From NCBI RefSeq assembly GCF_023898315.1, contig NC_064615.1, forward strand, positions 4,350,501-4,414,500: a DNA stretch of 64,000 nucleotides, read 5' to 3'. The stretch is from Schistocerca nitens. Its lineage: Eukaryota > Arthropoda > Insecta > Orthoptera > Acrididae. Position numbers and translations under genes: made by a program. How positions within the stretch are numbered: the stretch's first letter is position 1; every line of letters starts with the position of its first letter. Positions 22,433 through 33,770 of this stretch are shown here, one piece after another. The notes under the pieces were generated by a model. That model was not told where the DNA came from, searched no databases, and worked only from the letters and a program-made list of their open reading frames with translations.

Positions 22433-22639
22433 GCCGCGCGGGGTAGCCGTGCGGTCTGAGGCGCCTTGTCACGGTCCGCGCGCCTTCCCGCGTCGGAGGT
22501 TCGAGTCCTCCCTCGAGCATGGGTGTGTCTGTGTTGTCCTTAGCGTAAGTTAGTTCAAGTTAGATTAAGTAGTGTGTAAGCTTAGGGACCGATGACCTCA
22601 GCAGTTTGGTCCCCTAGGATCTTACCACAAATTACCAAA
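22433..22639 (+). mobile_element. tRNA-derived SINE, family B
   Basis: Head GCCGCGCGGGGTAGCCGTGC, B box GGTTCGAGTCC, and a tail with GGGACCGATGACCTCAGCAG. It is flanked by an exact 11-bp TSD (ATTTGTTGTTT at 22422-22432 and 22640-22650). Other copies lie at 53620 and, split, at 24646/25923. Confidence 0.92.
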
Positions 22640-22785
22640 ATTTGTTGTTTAAAATCGTTGTTTTGAACTACCTTCCCCAAAGAAGATGAAGTAGTGCCAG
22701 ATACATGGATAACTTCAAGCCTTGCCCAAGCACTGTTAGCGACACGTTGTCCAAAACCGACATTCTGACAGACGGCATACATATA

Positions 22786-24188
22786 CACAATTGGCCATTA
22801 AAATTGCTACACCACGAAGATGACGTGTCACAGACGCGAAATTTAATCGACAGGAAGAAGATGCTGTGATATACAAATGATTAGCTTTTCAGAGCATTCA
22901 CACAAGGTTGGCGCCGGTGGCGACACCTACAACGTGCTGACATGAAGAAAGTTTCCAACCGATTTCTCATACACAAACAGCAGTTGACCGGCGTTGCCTG
23001 GTGAAACGTCGTTGTGACGCCTCGTGTAAGGAGGAGAAATGCGTACCATCACATTTCCGACTTTGATAAAGGTCGGATTGTAGCCTATCGCGATTGCGGT
23101 TTATCGTATCGCGACATTGCTGCTCCCGTTGGTCGAGATACAATGACTATTAGCAGAATATGCAATCGGTGGGTTCAGGAGGGTAAAACGGAACGCCGTG
23201 CTGGATCCCAACGGCCTCGTATTACTAGCAGTCGAGATGACAGGCACCTTATGCGCGTGGCTGTAACGGATCGTGCAGCCACGTCTCGATACCTGAGTCA
23301 ACAGATGGGGACGTTTGCAAGACAACAACCATCTGCACGAACAGTTCGACGACGTCTGCAGCAGCATGGACTATCAGCTCGGAGACGATGGCTGCGGTTA
23401 CCCTTGACGCTGCATGACAGGAGCGCCTGCGATGGTGTACTCGACGACGAACCTGGGTGCACGAATTGCAAAACGTCCTTTTTTCGGATGAATCCAGGTT
23501 CTGTGTACAGCATCATGATGGTCGCATCCGTGTTTGGCGACATCGCGGTGAACACCCATTGGAAGCGTGTATTCGTCATCGCCATACTGACGTATCACCC
23601 AGCGTGATGGTATGGGGTGCCATTGGTTACACGTCTCGGTCACCTCTTGTTCGCACTGACGGCACTTTGAACAGTAGACGATACATTTCAGATGTGTTAC
23701 GCCCCGTGGCTGTACCCTTCATTCGATCCCTGCGAAACCCTATGTTTCAGCAGGATAATGCACGACCGGATGTTGCAGATCCTGTACGGGCCTTTCTCGA
23801 TACAGAAAATGTTCGACTGCTGCCCTGGCCAGCACATTCTCCAGATCTGTCACCAACTGAAAACGTCTGGTCAATGGTGGCCGAGCACCTGGCTCGTCAC
23901 AATACGCCAGTCACTACTCTCGATGAACTGTGGTATCGTGTTGAAGCTGCATGGGCAGCTGTAGCTGTACACGCCATCCAAGATCTGTTTGACTCAATGC
24001 CCAGGCGTATCAAGGCCGTTATTACGGCCAGAGGTGGTTGTTCTGGGTACTGATTTCTGAGGATCTATGCACCCAAATTGCGTGAAAATGTAATCACATG
24101 TCAGTTCTAGTATAATATATTTGTCCAGTGAATACCCGTTTATCATCCGCATTTCTTCTTGGTGTAGCAATTTTAATGGCCAGTAGTA
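22786..24188 (+). mobile_element. Near-complete Tc1-like transposon (1403 bp)
   Basis: TIRs with the shared core GGCCATTAAAATTGCTACAC lie at 22786 and, inverted, ending at 24188, flanked by TA on both sides. Total length is 1403 bp, within the usual Tc1 range. The transposase gene occupies most of the interior with short leader and trailer. Confidence 0.92.
23014..24053 (+). pseudogene. Tc1-like DD34E transposase with one frameshift
   Basis: From 23014 the frame shows H-I-S-D-F-D-K-G-R-I-V-A-Y-R-D-C-G-L-S (first helix-turn-helix), a GRPR-like S-Q-R-P-R-I, and a second DNA-binding region (P-S-A-R-T-V-R-R-R-L). The frame shifts near 23417 and continues as Q-E-R-L-R-W, V-L-F-S-D-E-S-R-F (first Asp), V-M-V-W-G-A-I-G, F-Q-Q-D-N-A-R-P (second Asp) and S-P-D-L-S-P-T-E-N-V-W (Glu). 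There are 34 residues between the second Asp and the Glu, so it is DD34E. It ends S-M-P-R-R-I-K-A-V-I. Apart from the frameshift the protein looks full-length, suggesting recent loss. Confidence 0.9.
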
Positions 24189-24486
24189 TAGGATCGCCAG
24201 GATGCATGCGCCTGTGCGACGTAGTGGAGCAATATTGGAAGAGGGCGCGAAACCCGACAAAGGGCCGTTATGTAGTTGCTGCCTTACGTGGACGCGTCTC
24301 CGGGCCAGTTTTTGGAATAAACTGAGCGACGTGTATCAGCGGTCTCCAGTCTGAGCAGTCAGTATTCGAGTGCGCGATGTCAAGGCGAGAGGACGTGGTT
24401 ACCCGCGCGGCTGAAGCAGCTGCCTTGACCTCAACCGCACACAAACATTAATAGACTGTCAATACCGCGTACTGTATCACCAGCAG

Positions 24487-24645
24487 GCTAGCCGCGCGGT
24501 CTAACGCGCTGCTTTCCGGGCGGGAAGGCGAGCCGGTCCCTGGCTGGCCAGCCTGTGGATGGTTTTTACGGCGGTTTTCGATCTGCCTCAGCGAATGCGG
24601 GCTGGTTCCCCTTACTCCGCCTCAGTTACGCTGTCGGCGATCGCT
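24487..24645 (+). mobile_element. SINE family E, 5' half (interrupted)
   Basis: tRNA-like head CTAGCCGCGCGGTCTAACGC, GGGAAGGCGAGCCGGTCCC, then GGCCAGCCTGTGGATGG and CCTTACTCCGCCTCAGTTAC. It stops at CGGCGATCGCT and resumes at 26045, after the nested inserts. The bases GATCGCT here and GATTGCA at 26045 look like a drifted TSD. Confidence 0.75.
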
Positions 24646-24712
24646 ACGTGGCGCACGGACTGGTTGCGCCGTTTGAGGCGCCATGTGACTGCGCGGCCAC
24701 TCTCGCCGGAGG
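24646..24712 (+). mobile_element. SINE family B, 5' part (interrupted)
   Basis: A variant family B head (GGTTGCGCCGTTTGAGGCGC, then GCCGGAGG before the B box). It is broken by the LINE and resumes at 25923 with CCTCCCTCGGGCATGGG, exactly the sequence expected after the B box. Confidence 0.7.
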
Positions 24713-25922
24713 ATCCGCTAGAGAAGCTCAAGTATTGTGGCATGAGTGGGACAGTGCACAAATGGTTTAATTCGTACCTAACTGGAAGAGTGCAGAAAGT
24801 TGAAATAAGTAGTTCTCGTAACATGCAAAGATCAGCACATTCCTCAAACTGGGGAACTATCAAGAATGGGGTTCCACAAGGGTCAGTCTTGGGTCCTTTG
24901 TTGTTCTTATTATATATTAATGACTTGCCATTCTATATTCATGAAGAGGCACAGTTAGTTCTCTTTGCTGATGATACAAGTATAGTAGTCACACAAACAA
25001 GAATTAACTGATGAAATTGTCAATAATGTCTTTCAGAAAATTACCAAGTGGTTCCTTGTAAACAGACTCTCACTGAGTTTTGATAAGACACAGTACATAC
25101 AGTTCCGTACAGTAAATGGTATGACGCCATTAATAAATATAGACCTTAATCAGAAGCATATAGCTAAGGTAGAATATTCGAAATTTTTAGGTGTGTCCAT
25201 TGATGAGAGATTAAATTGGAAGAAATACATTGATGATCTGCTGAAACGTTTGAGTTCAGCTACTTATGCAATAAGGGTCATTGCAAATTTTGGTGATAAA
25301 CATCTTAGTAAATTAGCTTACTACGCATATTTTCACTCATTGCTTGCATATGGCATCATATTTTGGGGTAATTCATCACTGAGGAATAAAATATTTAGTG
25401 CACAAAAGCGTGTAATCAGAATAATAGCTGGAGTCCACCCAAGAGCATCCTGCAGACATTTATTTAAGGATCTAGGGATATTTACAGTAGCTTCTCAGTA
25501 TATATACTCTCTTATGAAATTTGTTATTAACAACCAAACCCAATTCAAAAGTAATAGCAGTGTGCATAACTACAATACTAGGAGAAAGGATGATCTTCAC
25601 TATTCAAGATTAAATCTAACTTTGGCACAGAAAGGGCAGTATACTGCCACTAAAGTCTTTGGTCACTTACCAAATAGTATCAAAAGTCTGACAGATAACC
25701 AACAAGTATTTAAGAAGAAATTAAAAGAATTTCTGGATGACAACTCCTTCTACTCCATAGAGGAATTTATAGATATAAATTTAAAAAAGTTGTTATATTA
25801 ACTTAATTATGTTGTTAAATTAACTTAATTATGTCATGTATTGGAAAATTTGACTCGTTCCACATCATTACGAAATATCGTATTCATGATCCACGGAACT
25901 AGTATTAATCTAATCTAATCTA
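24713..25922 (+). pseudogene. 5'-truncated CR1/jockey-type LINE inserted in SINE B
   Basis: The frame begins inside the RT palm (E-K-L-K-Y-C-G-M) and shows G-V-P-Q-G-S-V-L-G-P-L-L-F, Y-I-N-D-L-P and the catalytic L-F-A-D-D-T. A one-base frameshift at about 25002 moves to the frame E-L-T-D-E-I-V-N-N-V-F-Q-K-I that runs on to F-L-G-V-S-I-D-E-R-L-N-W and ends at 25801 with a thumb/C-terminal domain of ~220 residues. The 3' UTR ends in (TCTAA)n at about 25908-25922, a short-repeat tail typical of CR1-type LINEs rather than poly(A). Only the frameshift and 5' truncation mar it. The endonuclease is missing. Confidence 0.85.
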
Positions 25923-26044
25923 ACCTCCCTCGGGCATGGGTGTGTTGTTCTTTGCATAAGTTGGTTTAAGTAGTGTTTAAGTCTAGGGACCCATGACCTC
26001 AGCAGTTTGGTCCTTTCGGAATTCACACACATTTGAACATTTTT
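25923..26044 (+). mobile_element. SINE family B, 3' part (interrupted)
   Basis: Continues the SINE begun at 24646: CCTCCCTCGGGCATGGGTG, AAGTCTAGGGACCCATGACC and TCAGCAGTTTGGTCC, to its A/T-rich end. Confidence 0.8.
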
Positions 26045-26310
26045 GATTGCAGCGCAAACACTGTCTCCACGTACTCGTACACCATTACTGTACCACGCAA
26101 ACATCGGGGCTACACTCGTCTGGAATGAGACGTTCCCGGGGGGAAACCACTGGGGGCCGAACCGCATAATAACCCTGAGTTCCGTGTGGGTTGAGTGGAC
26201 TGCTGTAGCCTGTTGTGGGGTTGTGTACCACTGACGGCTACGGCGGGGACGAAGCCTCTACGTCGTTTCTAGGTCCCTAGTTTAATACATACATACATAC
26301 ATCATCGGCG
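26045..26310 (+). mobile_element. SINE family E, 3' half (interrupted)
   Basis: Resumes with GCGCAAACACTGTCTCCACG and runs through CACTGGGGGCCGAACCGCAT and GGCTACGGCGGGGACGAAGC to a (CATA)n tail at 26286-26301. Together with 24487-24645 it makes one element of about 425 bp. Confidence 0.75.
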
Positions 26311-26906
26311 ATACTGAAGCCAGCACTTTAGTATAGCAATATGGCGGCGAGCGCAAAGGACGCGTAAAAATCTGTTTATTTACTGATAAAACAGTTATAA
26401 GAAAAGGGGATAAACTGATATATTCTTTAGACTTTTGACAAAATGGTTATTACATACGTCGTGTTCTGTTGTAGTTTCTCGTACAGTAGACGGAAGATAC
26501 AAGAAAAGGAACATGTCACAATGCAAGACTAGCTAGAAACATTTTACGTATTTTTGCTTTTGTGCTGTATGTAATCCTAAATAACTACACTCCAGTTTGT
26601 CTTATCTGGAATACTGTAAATAATTAAATAGTTTATCTACATTTTAGAGGGTTACATAAATCTAGCATTAACAGACGTAGGTTAATGATACGCATTTAAC
26701 AAGTTTTGATCAACTTTGGCTTTTCTTCTAATAGTATGCTCCTCATGAAAGTGCTCCTATAGCTAGAACGCGCTATTTGTCGTTGAGAACAAGTGTCTAT
26801 CTCCATTTGAGCGTTCTTATGAAAACTACCGTCTGCTTTAAACGCGTGTATATGCAACTTTACATTCTTTTCATAACACGTCTCTGCAATGTATGCTTCA
26901 ACGTGT
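26311..26906. other. Unassigned; small minus-strand ORF interrupted by the next SINE
   Basis: A minus-strand frame ends at a stop codon at 26696-26698 and is open upstream to the SINE at 26907. If the SINE and one TSD copy are ignored, it joins in frame to an ATG near 27100, about 80 codons in all. I recognise no domain. Random open frames of this size are expected in 64 kb. Confidence 0.3.
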
Positions 26907-27062
26907 TCAAAAATTGTTGAAATGGCTCTGAGCACTATGGGACATAACATCTATGGTCATCAGTCCCCTAGAACTTAGAACTACTTAAACCTAACTAACC
27001 TAAGGATATCACACAACACCCAGTCATCACGAGGCAGAGAAAATCCCTGACCCCGCCGGGAA
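26907..27062 (-). mobile_element. SINE family A-type tail with a different tRNA-like head (family F), truncated
   Basis: The minus strand carries a head fragment CGGGGTCAGGGATTTTCTCT, then TCGTGATGACTGGGTGTTG, and the family A tail. An exact 11-bp TSD (CTTCAACGTGT) lies at 26896-26906 and 27063-27073. The same head and tail combination, complete, is at 37945-38162. Confidence 0.88.
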
Positions 27063-27305
27063 CTTCAACGTGTACACAAATATTTGCTGAACTCCAGAAC
27101 TTCATTAGACCGCCTCGTAAAGGCTACAACGTCGTTTGGTTTCAGAAAATCTTGGTAGTACAATACAGAAACTTGGTGACGCCGCCATCTTACCTCACCA
27201 AACGCCAGTCTTCCGTAAGAGATGCATCTTTGCCAGTCTAGTAATGCATGTCTCTGACCGCAACACAGTCGTCGGGCGGAGTCCCCCCTACCGGCTCCCG
27301 CTACG

Positions 27306-28620
27306 ATGGCTGTGGCTGTGGCAGGTCAGACGACGTACGTGGACTACGACAGGGCATGCAATACGGACTTCTCCAGCGAAGAGGAAACGGAGTATGAGCG
27401 TCCTGCACCTGTGGAGACTTACGAGCCAAAAAGAAGAGATGACCATACCACGCCGGGCAACAGATAGCCGTCCGCTGTCGCTCGTGAAGAAGGCTTCACT
27501 AACTCGCCGAGAAGAGGCAGGCGAAACGGAAACAAGTTACGGATGTAATAAAATGGAACACCTACAGCCGCCCTTACGTCCATTTTCTTACACGAGTGAA
27601 TGGCCGAAGTCCCTCAAACCTCCAATCAGAAGGATGGACATACAAAAACAAGTCGCGGAGGTGGCAGATGCGGAGACCAGCAACAGATCTGAAGCAATTC
27701 GGGAAGACACTCGAGAAAATCGAGACGCAGGTGATCGTCGGCCACAGCCTAAGCAGCGGAAGATGCCTCCTGTCGTGTTGAAATACCCAAGGACATGCAA
27801 ACAGCTGTATCACTGGTGAAAGAATAATTGCAAACATCCCTTCACCGCCAGATAAGTGGGTGAGAACAAACTGAGGCTGACAGAAGATTACGTGAGAGTC
27901 ATGGACACAGGAGCAGCGATAGGGTTTCTCATGGTGAGATCGCAGACACTGAAGGCAGCTATCTACATCATCCCTAATAGGATGACCGACGAAGAACTAA
28001 AACCAGAACTTAAAGTTGCTGGTTTCGTGACTGCTGTTGTGGACTGTTTGTAGTACCCAGACACACAGAGAAAGACGCCGTGAGGAGCTGTTGTACTTTA
28101 AGGCACTGCAGGACATCGACAAATGTTTCGAATGACGAGGCTCTGCGTGCTAGTCGTCAAAGTCGAGAAGCTGAGACCTTCGTGTCGACTCAGACAGCGT
28201 TACCGCTGCCAAGGAGTTAACCGAGTGGCACGCCATTGCACTGTGCCACCTGTTTGCTTCAGCTGCAGCGGACCACACGACTGCAGACAGTGCTCACACG
28301 CGTGGGAACCTCTGCTAAGGGCGCTCTTTGTGGGGAGAGCCTTCCTGCAAGATACAGAAGGTGCCAGAAGCACAAGGAGGCCAGCAGAAGGCAGCGGCGA
28401 CTACCAGCCACAGCACCGAAGAAAACTAATATGTCGGCGCAGCAGAATAAACATAAACACAGACCACACTTGACGGAACGACGAACGGCAAAGATTCGTA
28501 GTAGTCTGGTGGCAACAGACGTTGTCGCGGGAGTTATAAGCCCGGACCACACAGACAGCAGAATTTCCTGATCCGCCAATATGTCAGCAACATCAACCGA
28601 GTCAGCTCTGGAGTGAAGAC
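27306..28620 (+). pseudogene. Jockey-like LINE ORF1 (gag-like), decayed
   Basis: An ATG at 27306 starts M-A-V-A-V-A-G-Q-T, followed by an acidic N-terminus (F-S-S-E-E-E-T-E-Y-E) and then frameshifts and stops. Near 28195-28290 a CCHC zinc-knuckle region is legible: R-C-Q-G-V-N-R-V-A-R-H-C, then V-C-F-S-C-S-G-P-H-D-C-R-Q-C. Tandem knuckles after a basic domain are typical of ORF1 nucleic-acid-binding proteins of jockey-group LINEs. At least five frame disruptions make it non-functional. ORF2 follows in the same orientation, supporting the assignment. Confidence 0.7.
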
Positions 28621-28859
28621 AGCCGACAGCACTCACCGCAGACAGCCCAACTAGAACTTACGTACATCGCCAAGCAACTCACGAACCTGACAGCAGCAAT
28701 TCATGACGTCAGTAGAGCGCTAGCCTGTTTACCTGGCACCTTAACTGCAGCAGTAGATGCAGGCATCAGAAAAGTAACCATTGCAGGAAGCCGTACATCA
28801 ACAGCTCAATATGGCCAGGACCAGAGGAATGTACAAACGCCAATAGACTATTTCCTATT

Positions 28860-31380
28860 CTGTTACAATTTTAAGAGTTTTTGAGAGACGAAAACGTCGA
28901 TATATGCATAGTGACTGAAACTCACCTGAAGCCCAGCCTTGAGGGCAAAGGTAGCTAACTGTCGATGCTACAGGACTGATCAGCTGACTGCACAGCCTAC
29001 TACATAAAGGCATATATCCGCAAATCTGCTGCACCTGAAACGTTACATTCATAGAAGCTTATAGGCCGCCATCTCGATGTAGGTTACGCATGACAGATGT
29101 TACAACACAGAGGGAAACTATTTGTGGCCGGTGATCTCAACTTGAAGCACACATCATGGAACTCGATAACCACCAAACACAATGGAAAGTGCCTTCTACA
29201 AGTGGCTGAGCAACTTTATGCAACATTTGTGGGCCGATCTGTGTCTTACGCACACAGAGAACGTCCTGATGCCATTTATACAGCCATCACAAAAGGCATC
29301 GACAACTTTATTATAGCTGATGTCCTACGAGCCTTGCCTTCTGATCATCTGCCTATCATGTTCAGAATGGACTGCAGCCCGTGACCGCAGGTATCAAAAA
29401 GAATCTTCGGCACCACCGTTGTTGAAGTCCTAACTGCTTCTACTCCGTCACGCGAAGATTAGAGCTCTCAGTCCCCACTTTGCTTAGGGAACTTCAAGAA
29501 ATTATTACTGAGGAGAGTCGCATCTGCAAAGATTGGCGCCTTACAAGAGACCCCAGCGTCAAGCGAGAAATTAATTTGCTTAGGAGGCAAATTAAAGCGG
29601 CGCTCTCCAGTCTTAAGCACCAGCGATGGACTAACAAACTCTCCTCGCTACAATCTGACACCTCCGTGTGGCACGTACTCAGAATTTTCACCAACGCCCC
29701 TGGGATACTGCCCCTGGAAATAGCATCTGGTGCACACTACCGGCCTGAATAAAAGCGAACGCCCTTGCTGATGTTTCTGAGGATAACTTCAGACCACCTA
29801 GACCGACAAGACACACATTATGTTACCGAGAGTGTCGCCACTTTCCTGGGTGAACAGTGACGATGAAGAGGACTTCCCACCCGTCAATACAGAAAACGTC
29901 ACTTGTTTTATAAAGAGTTTTACCAAAGAGCAAATCTCCAGGACTAGACGAGACTCCAGCAAGAGCATTAAAGGAATTTCCACCTGGCAGATGTCTTTGC
30001 TAACACTATCAGACACAAAAAGTATCTAAGCAGCTGAAGCACGCAGTGTCGATTGCAGTACCCATACTTGGGAAGCCTGGCAGGGTTCAAAGAGTTATAG
30101 GCCAATCCTGCCTCAGTTAAGGTCTTTGACAGGCTTCTCCTCAGAAGATTAAGGAGACACATCGACGACACAGAATTGCTGTCCGTTGAACATTTGGGAT
30201 TTCGTGAAGGACACTGAACCACCCAACAACTCATATGGGTCGTGGAGAAATCACCACTGCCTGCAAAAACAAGGAATACTGTCGAGCAATACTCTTAGAC
30301 GTATCGAAAGCCTTCGACACTGTGTCACCAGGGGTTGTTTAGGAAGTTAACTGAAATCGGTTTCCCTGGAATGTACGTTAAACCTATCACCTCATATTTA
30401 GAAGTTAGCACTTTTGTGGTGAGTGTCGAAGAACTGACCACCGTGTGAAGAATTAGTGCAGGAGTTCCGCAGGGATCTGTCTTTCGGCCGACCGTGCAGT
30501 CTCTACACATACGACCTCCCCAGGACTCCACGAGTGCAACGCGCCACGTATGCGGATGACACTGCGATTAATACAAGGAGCAGATGGCCCCAGCACATGC
30601 GTCTGCGCAGGGAGCGTGCCAAGAACTTGAAGGATGATCAGCTAGATGGAGATTTTCCTTCAACGCTTTGAAGAGTCATGCCGTCATCTATACCAAAAGA
30701 ACACCAGACCTTCTTCGGCTACTACCCTTCAACGTGCCTACAGAATGGGCTACGTAGCAAAGTACCTCGGTGTCATACTTGACAGCAAGCTTACCTGACA
30801 ACGGCTCACCGCAGACATCCGCCAGAAAGTCATGCAGGGACTGGATGTACTCTACCCGTTCCTTAATGTACGCTCTGACTTACCACCGAGGACAGGATGG
30901 CAATTTACAGGAGACGAGGTACTGGTGGAAGTAAAGCTGTGAGAAGGGATCGTGAGACGTGCTTGGGTATCTCAGTTGGTAGAGCACTTGCCCGCGAAAG
31001 ATAAAGGTCCTGAGTTCGAGTCTCGGTCCGGCACACAGTTTTAATCTACCAGATAGTTTCAACTTACAGGACTTTTATCTGCCCAGTAATGGATTATGGC
31101 TGTACAGTATTGCGTACGGCAGCAAAGACACGTCTTTAAAAGCTGCAGACCCAGCAGAGCAAGGCCTTGAGAAGGATGTATCACTTGCCATACAACTTCC
31201 AAGCTAAATACGACCATGAAGCGGCACAAGAAGAGGAAGGCTTGGACTGCTTCATGAAGACTGCTGCCACAATGTACAGAGAAGCGTCGAATTTACAGAA
31301 TCCTCTAATCAGGGACCTTGGCAACCTACAAGCAGTCCAAGATCGTTACACAACACTAATAGGCCTACTACACACTTAGT
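28860..31380 (+). pseudogene. Jockey-like LINE ORF2 (AP endonuclease + RT), decayed
   Basis: Endonuclease motifs appear in order: L-R-D-E-N-V-D-I-C-I-V-T-E-T-H-L-K-P (28870-28940), V-A-G-D-L-N-x-K-H-T-S-W-N (29125), R-P-D-A-I-Y-T-A and L-P-S-D-H-L-P-I-M-F (29335). RT motifs follow in shifting frames: V-S-K-A-F-D-T-V (30300), A-G-V-P-Q-G-S-V (30460), A-T-Y-A-D-D-T-A-I (30544), and a C-terminal region M-D-Y-G-C-T-V then Q-S-K-A-L-R-R-M-Y (31090-31175). A family C SINE interrupts the thumb at 30913-31059. The many stops and frame changes make this an old copy. Confidence 0.85.
30913..31059 (+). mobile_element. SINE family C inside the jockey-like LINE
   Basis: Plus-strand copy with TATCTCAGTTGGTAGAGCAC, the B box GAGTTCGAGTCTCGG and end CACAGTTTTAATCT. 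A 12-bp TSD (CAATTTACAGGA / CAACTTACAGGA) lies at 30901-30912 and 31060-31071, with one mismatch. LINE coding resumes right after it. Confidence 0.88.
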
Positions 31381-31619
31381 AGGCAAAAAGAAATAAAACC
31401 CACAAATAATTTTCCGCCCCAGTGATGATGCAATAATAAAGAGAAGTTTACACAACTTCTCCTAATCCCGTATATAATAGTAAACACCTTCGGATGAAGA
31501 CTACATTTAAAGATGTGGAGTCAGCCAGTCGGTCTCCAGTCTAAAACACCCACATGAAGGCTGAATGGTTGTTAGCTGAAATATCATGGCAAGTTGTAGA
31601 CATCATCCGGCTCCAATCT
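31381..31619. other. No recognised feature
   Basis: Follows the LINE C-terminus and may include its 3' UTR. No tail repeat is seen. Confidence 0.35.
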
Positions 31620-31734
31620 CGAAACTTCATGGAATACATTCAATACTTAAAAGAGCGTGTCCCAGTCAATTTTGTCAAGTGCTTTCTCTAACTCAACAAA
31701 TGCTGTAAATGTAGGGTTTCCTTTTCTCAATGTA
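31620..31734 (-). pseudogene. RTE-like LINE fragment, distal piece (split by Tc1)
   Basis: The minus strand reads F-V-E-L-E-K-A-L-D-K-I-D-W-D, the RT motif in which AF-D carries the first catalytic Asp. It stops at the Tc1 left end (31735). The upstream part of the same RT lies beyond the other Tc1 end. Confidence 0.7.
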
Positions 31735-33142
31735 CACACATCACAAAAAGTTTTTCATCACCTCAGTTCCGAAAGTTCCGGAACCTGTACAGAAAATTGG
31801 AATAGAGGTCAACATATACATCATTTCCGCCCTTTTTATTGCTCATGAAAACCACACATTGCATGTTGTACCATCATACAGCGAGACCTTCAGAGGTGGT
31901 GGTCCAGACTGTTGTGCACACCGGTACCTCTAATACCCAGCAGCACGTCCTCTTGCATTGATGCATGCATGTATTCGTCGTGGCATACTATCCAAAAGTT
32001 CATCAAGGTACTGTTGGTCCAGATTGTCCCACTCCTCAAAGGCGATTCGGCGTAGATCCCTCAGAGTGGTTGGTGGGTCACGTTGTCCATAAACAGCCCT
32101 TTTCAATCTGTCCCAGGCATGTTCCATAGGGTTCATGTCTGGAGAACATGCCGGCCAGCGATATCGTTATCCTGAAGGAAGTCATTCACAAGATGTGCAC
32201 GATGGGGGCGTGAATTGTCACCCATGAAGACGAATGCCTCGCCAATATGATGCCGATATGGTCGCACTATACGTCGGAGGATGACATTCACGTATCATAC
32301 AGCCGTTACGGCGCCTTCCATGGCCACCAGCGGCGTACGTCGGGCCCACATAATGCCACCCCAAAACGGCATGGAACCTCCAACTTGCGGCACTCGCTGG
32401 ACAGTGTTCAGCCTGACTGAGTTGCCTCCAAACACGTCTCCGACGATTGTCTGGTTGAAGGCATATGCGACACTCATCACTGAAGAGAACGTGATGTCAA
32501 TCCTAAGCGGTCCATTCGGCATGTTATTGGGCCCATCTGTACCGCCCTGCATGGTGCCTTGGTTGCAAAGATGGACCTCACCATGGACGCTTGGAGTGAA
32601 ACTGCGCTTCATGCAGCCTATTGCGCGCAGTTTGAGTCGTAACACGACGTCCTGTGGCTGCACGAAAAGCATTATTCAACATGTTGGCGTTGTTGTCAGG
32701 GTTCCTCCGAGCCATAATCCCTAGGTAGCGGTCATCCACTGCAGTAGTAGCCCTTGGGCGGCCTCAGCGAGGCATTTCATCGACAGTTCCTGTCTCTCTG
32801 TATCTCCTCCATGTCCGAACAATATCGCTTTGGTTCACTCCGAGACGCCTGGACACTTCCCTTGTTGAGAGCCCTTCCTGGCACAAAGTAACAATGCGGA
32901 CGCGGTCGAACCACGGTATTGACCGTCTAGGTATGGTTGAACTACAGACGACACGACCCATGTACCTCCTTTCTGGTGGAATGACTGGAACTGATCGGCT
33001 GTCGGACCCCTCGGTCTAATTGGCGTTGCTCATTCATGGTTGTTATAAATTTTTGGGCGGGTTTAGTGACATCTCTGAACAGTCAAGTCTATCTTCAGGA
33101 GTTCTGGGAACCGGGGTGATGCAAAACTTTTTTTGATGTGTT
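31735..33142 (-). mobile_element. Tc1-like transposon with TIRs (1408 bp), decayed
   Basis: TIRs: CACACATCACAAAAAG at 31735 and, inverted, CTTTTTTTGATGTGTT at the right end, with TA at 31733-31734 and 33143-33144. On the minus strand the transposase shows an N-terminal domain (I-P-W-F-D-R-V-R-I-V-T-L-C-Q-E-G-L-S, 32764-32961), a central block with A-T-G/R-like and F-W-G-G-I-M-W (32295-32672), and the end P-M-E-H-A-W-D-R-L-K-R-A to S-M-P-R-R-I-H-A-C-I (31930-32136). The catalytic-region frames are broken between these pieces and the second Asp region is damaged. The element splits an older LINE. Confidence 0.92.
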
Positions 33143-33144
33143 TA

Positions 33145-33770
33145 TGTTTCGAGTAAGTAATGCCGCGTGTTCACTCATTTCTTTGGAACTCAAACTGATC
33201 TTGCCTGAAGTCAGCTTGTAATAGTTCTTTTGAAGACAATTTGCGTTATTATTTTGCAACTATGGTTCGATAATATTCATTCGCTAATATTCACACTTGC
33301 AAAATACTTGACTTCTTTCGAAATCGGATTATTATATTCTTCTTATCGTCTAAGAGTATTTCACCTATCTCATGTGTACCTAGGTGGAATAGTTTTGTCA
33401 TGGTTGGTTCTCCAAAGACCTTGATGAATTTGACGGAAATTCGTCTACTATGGATTTCTTGTTTGGACCTACGTCTTTCTGTGGTTTGGAAAATTCTTCT
33501 CGCAGTATCACATTTTCTGTCTCATCTTCATCTACTTCCTCTTACCTTTCTATAATACTCTCTGCAAGTTCATTTACCTTGCGTAGCCCTTTTATACATT
33601 CCTCCCATTTTCCAGCCTTGTCTTGTTTGATTAGAACTGACTTACCATCTGACCTCTTGTTATTCATGCAGGTAATTCTCTTGTATCCAAACGTTTCTTC
33701 AATTCCTGTGAGCACATCTATCATTCCTACAGTCTGCAAGCTTCTACAGCTTTGAACTTCACATCACAGT
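33145..33770 (-). pseudogene. RTE-like LINE fragment, proximal piece (split by Tc1)
   Basis: Minus-strand frames give a pre-RT region (K-W-E-E-C-I-K-G-L), E-V-D-E-D-E-T-E-N-V-I-L-R-E-E-F, a degenerate K-A-x-G-x-D segment, and, next to the Tc1 end, D-Q-F-E-F-Q-R, matching the DQFGFR motif of RT. The next RT motif lies at 31620-31734, so the Tc1 insertion separates neighbouring motifs of one LINE. Confidence 0.7.
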
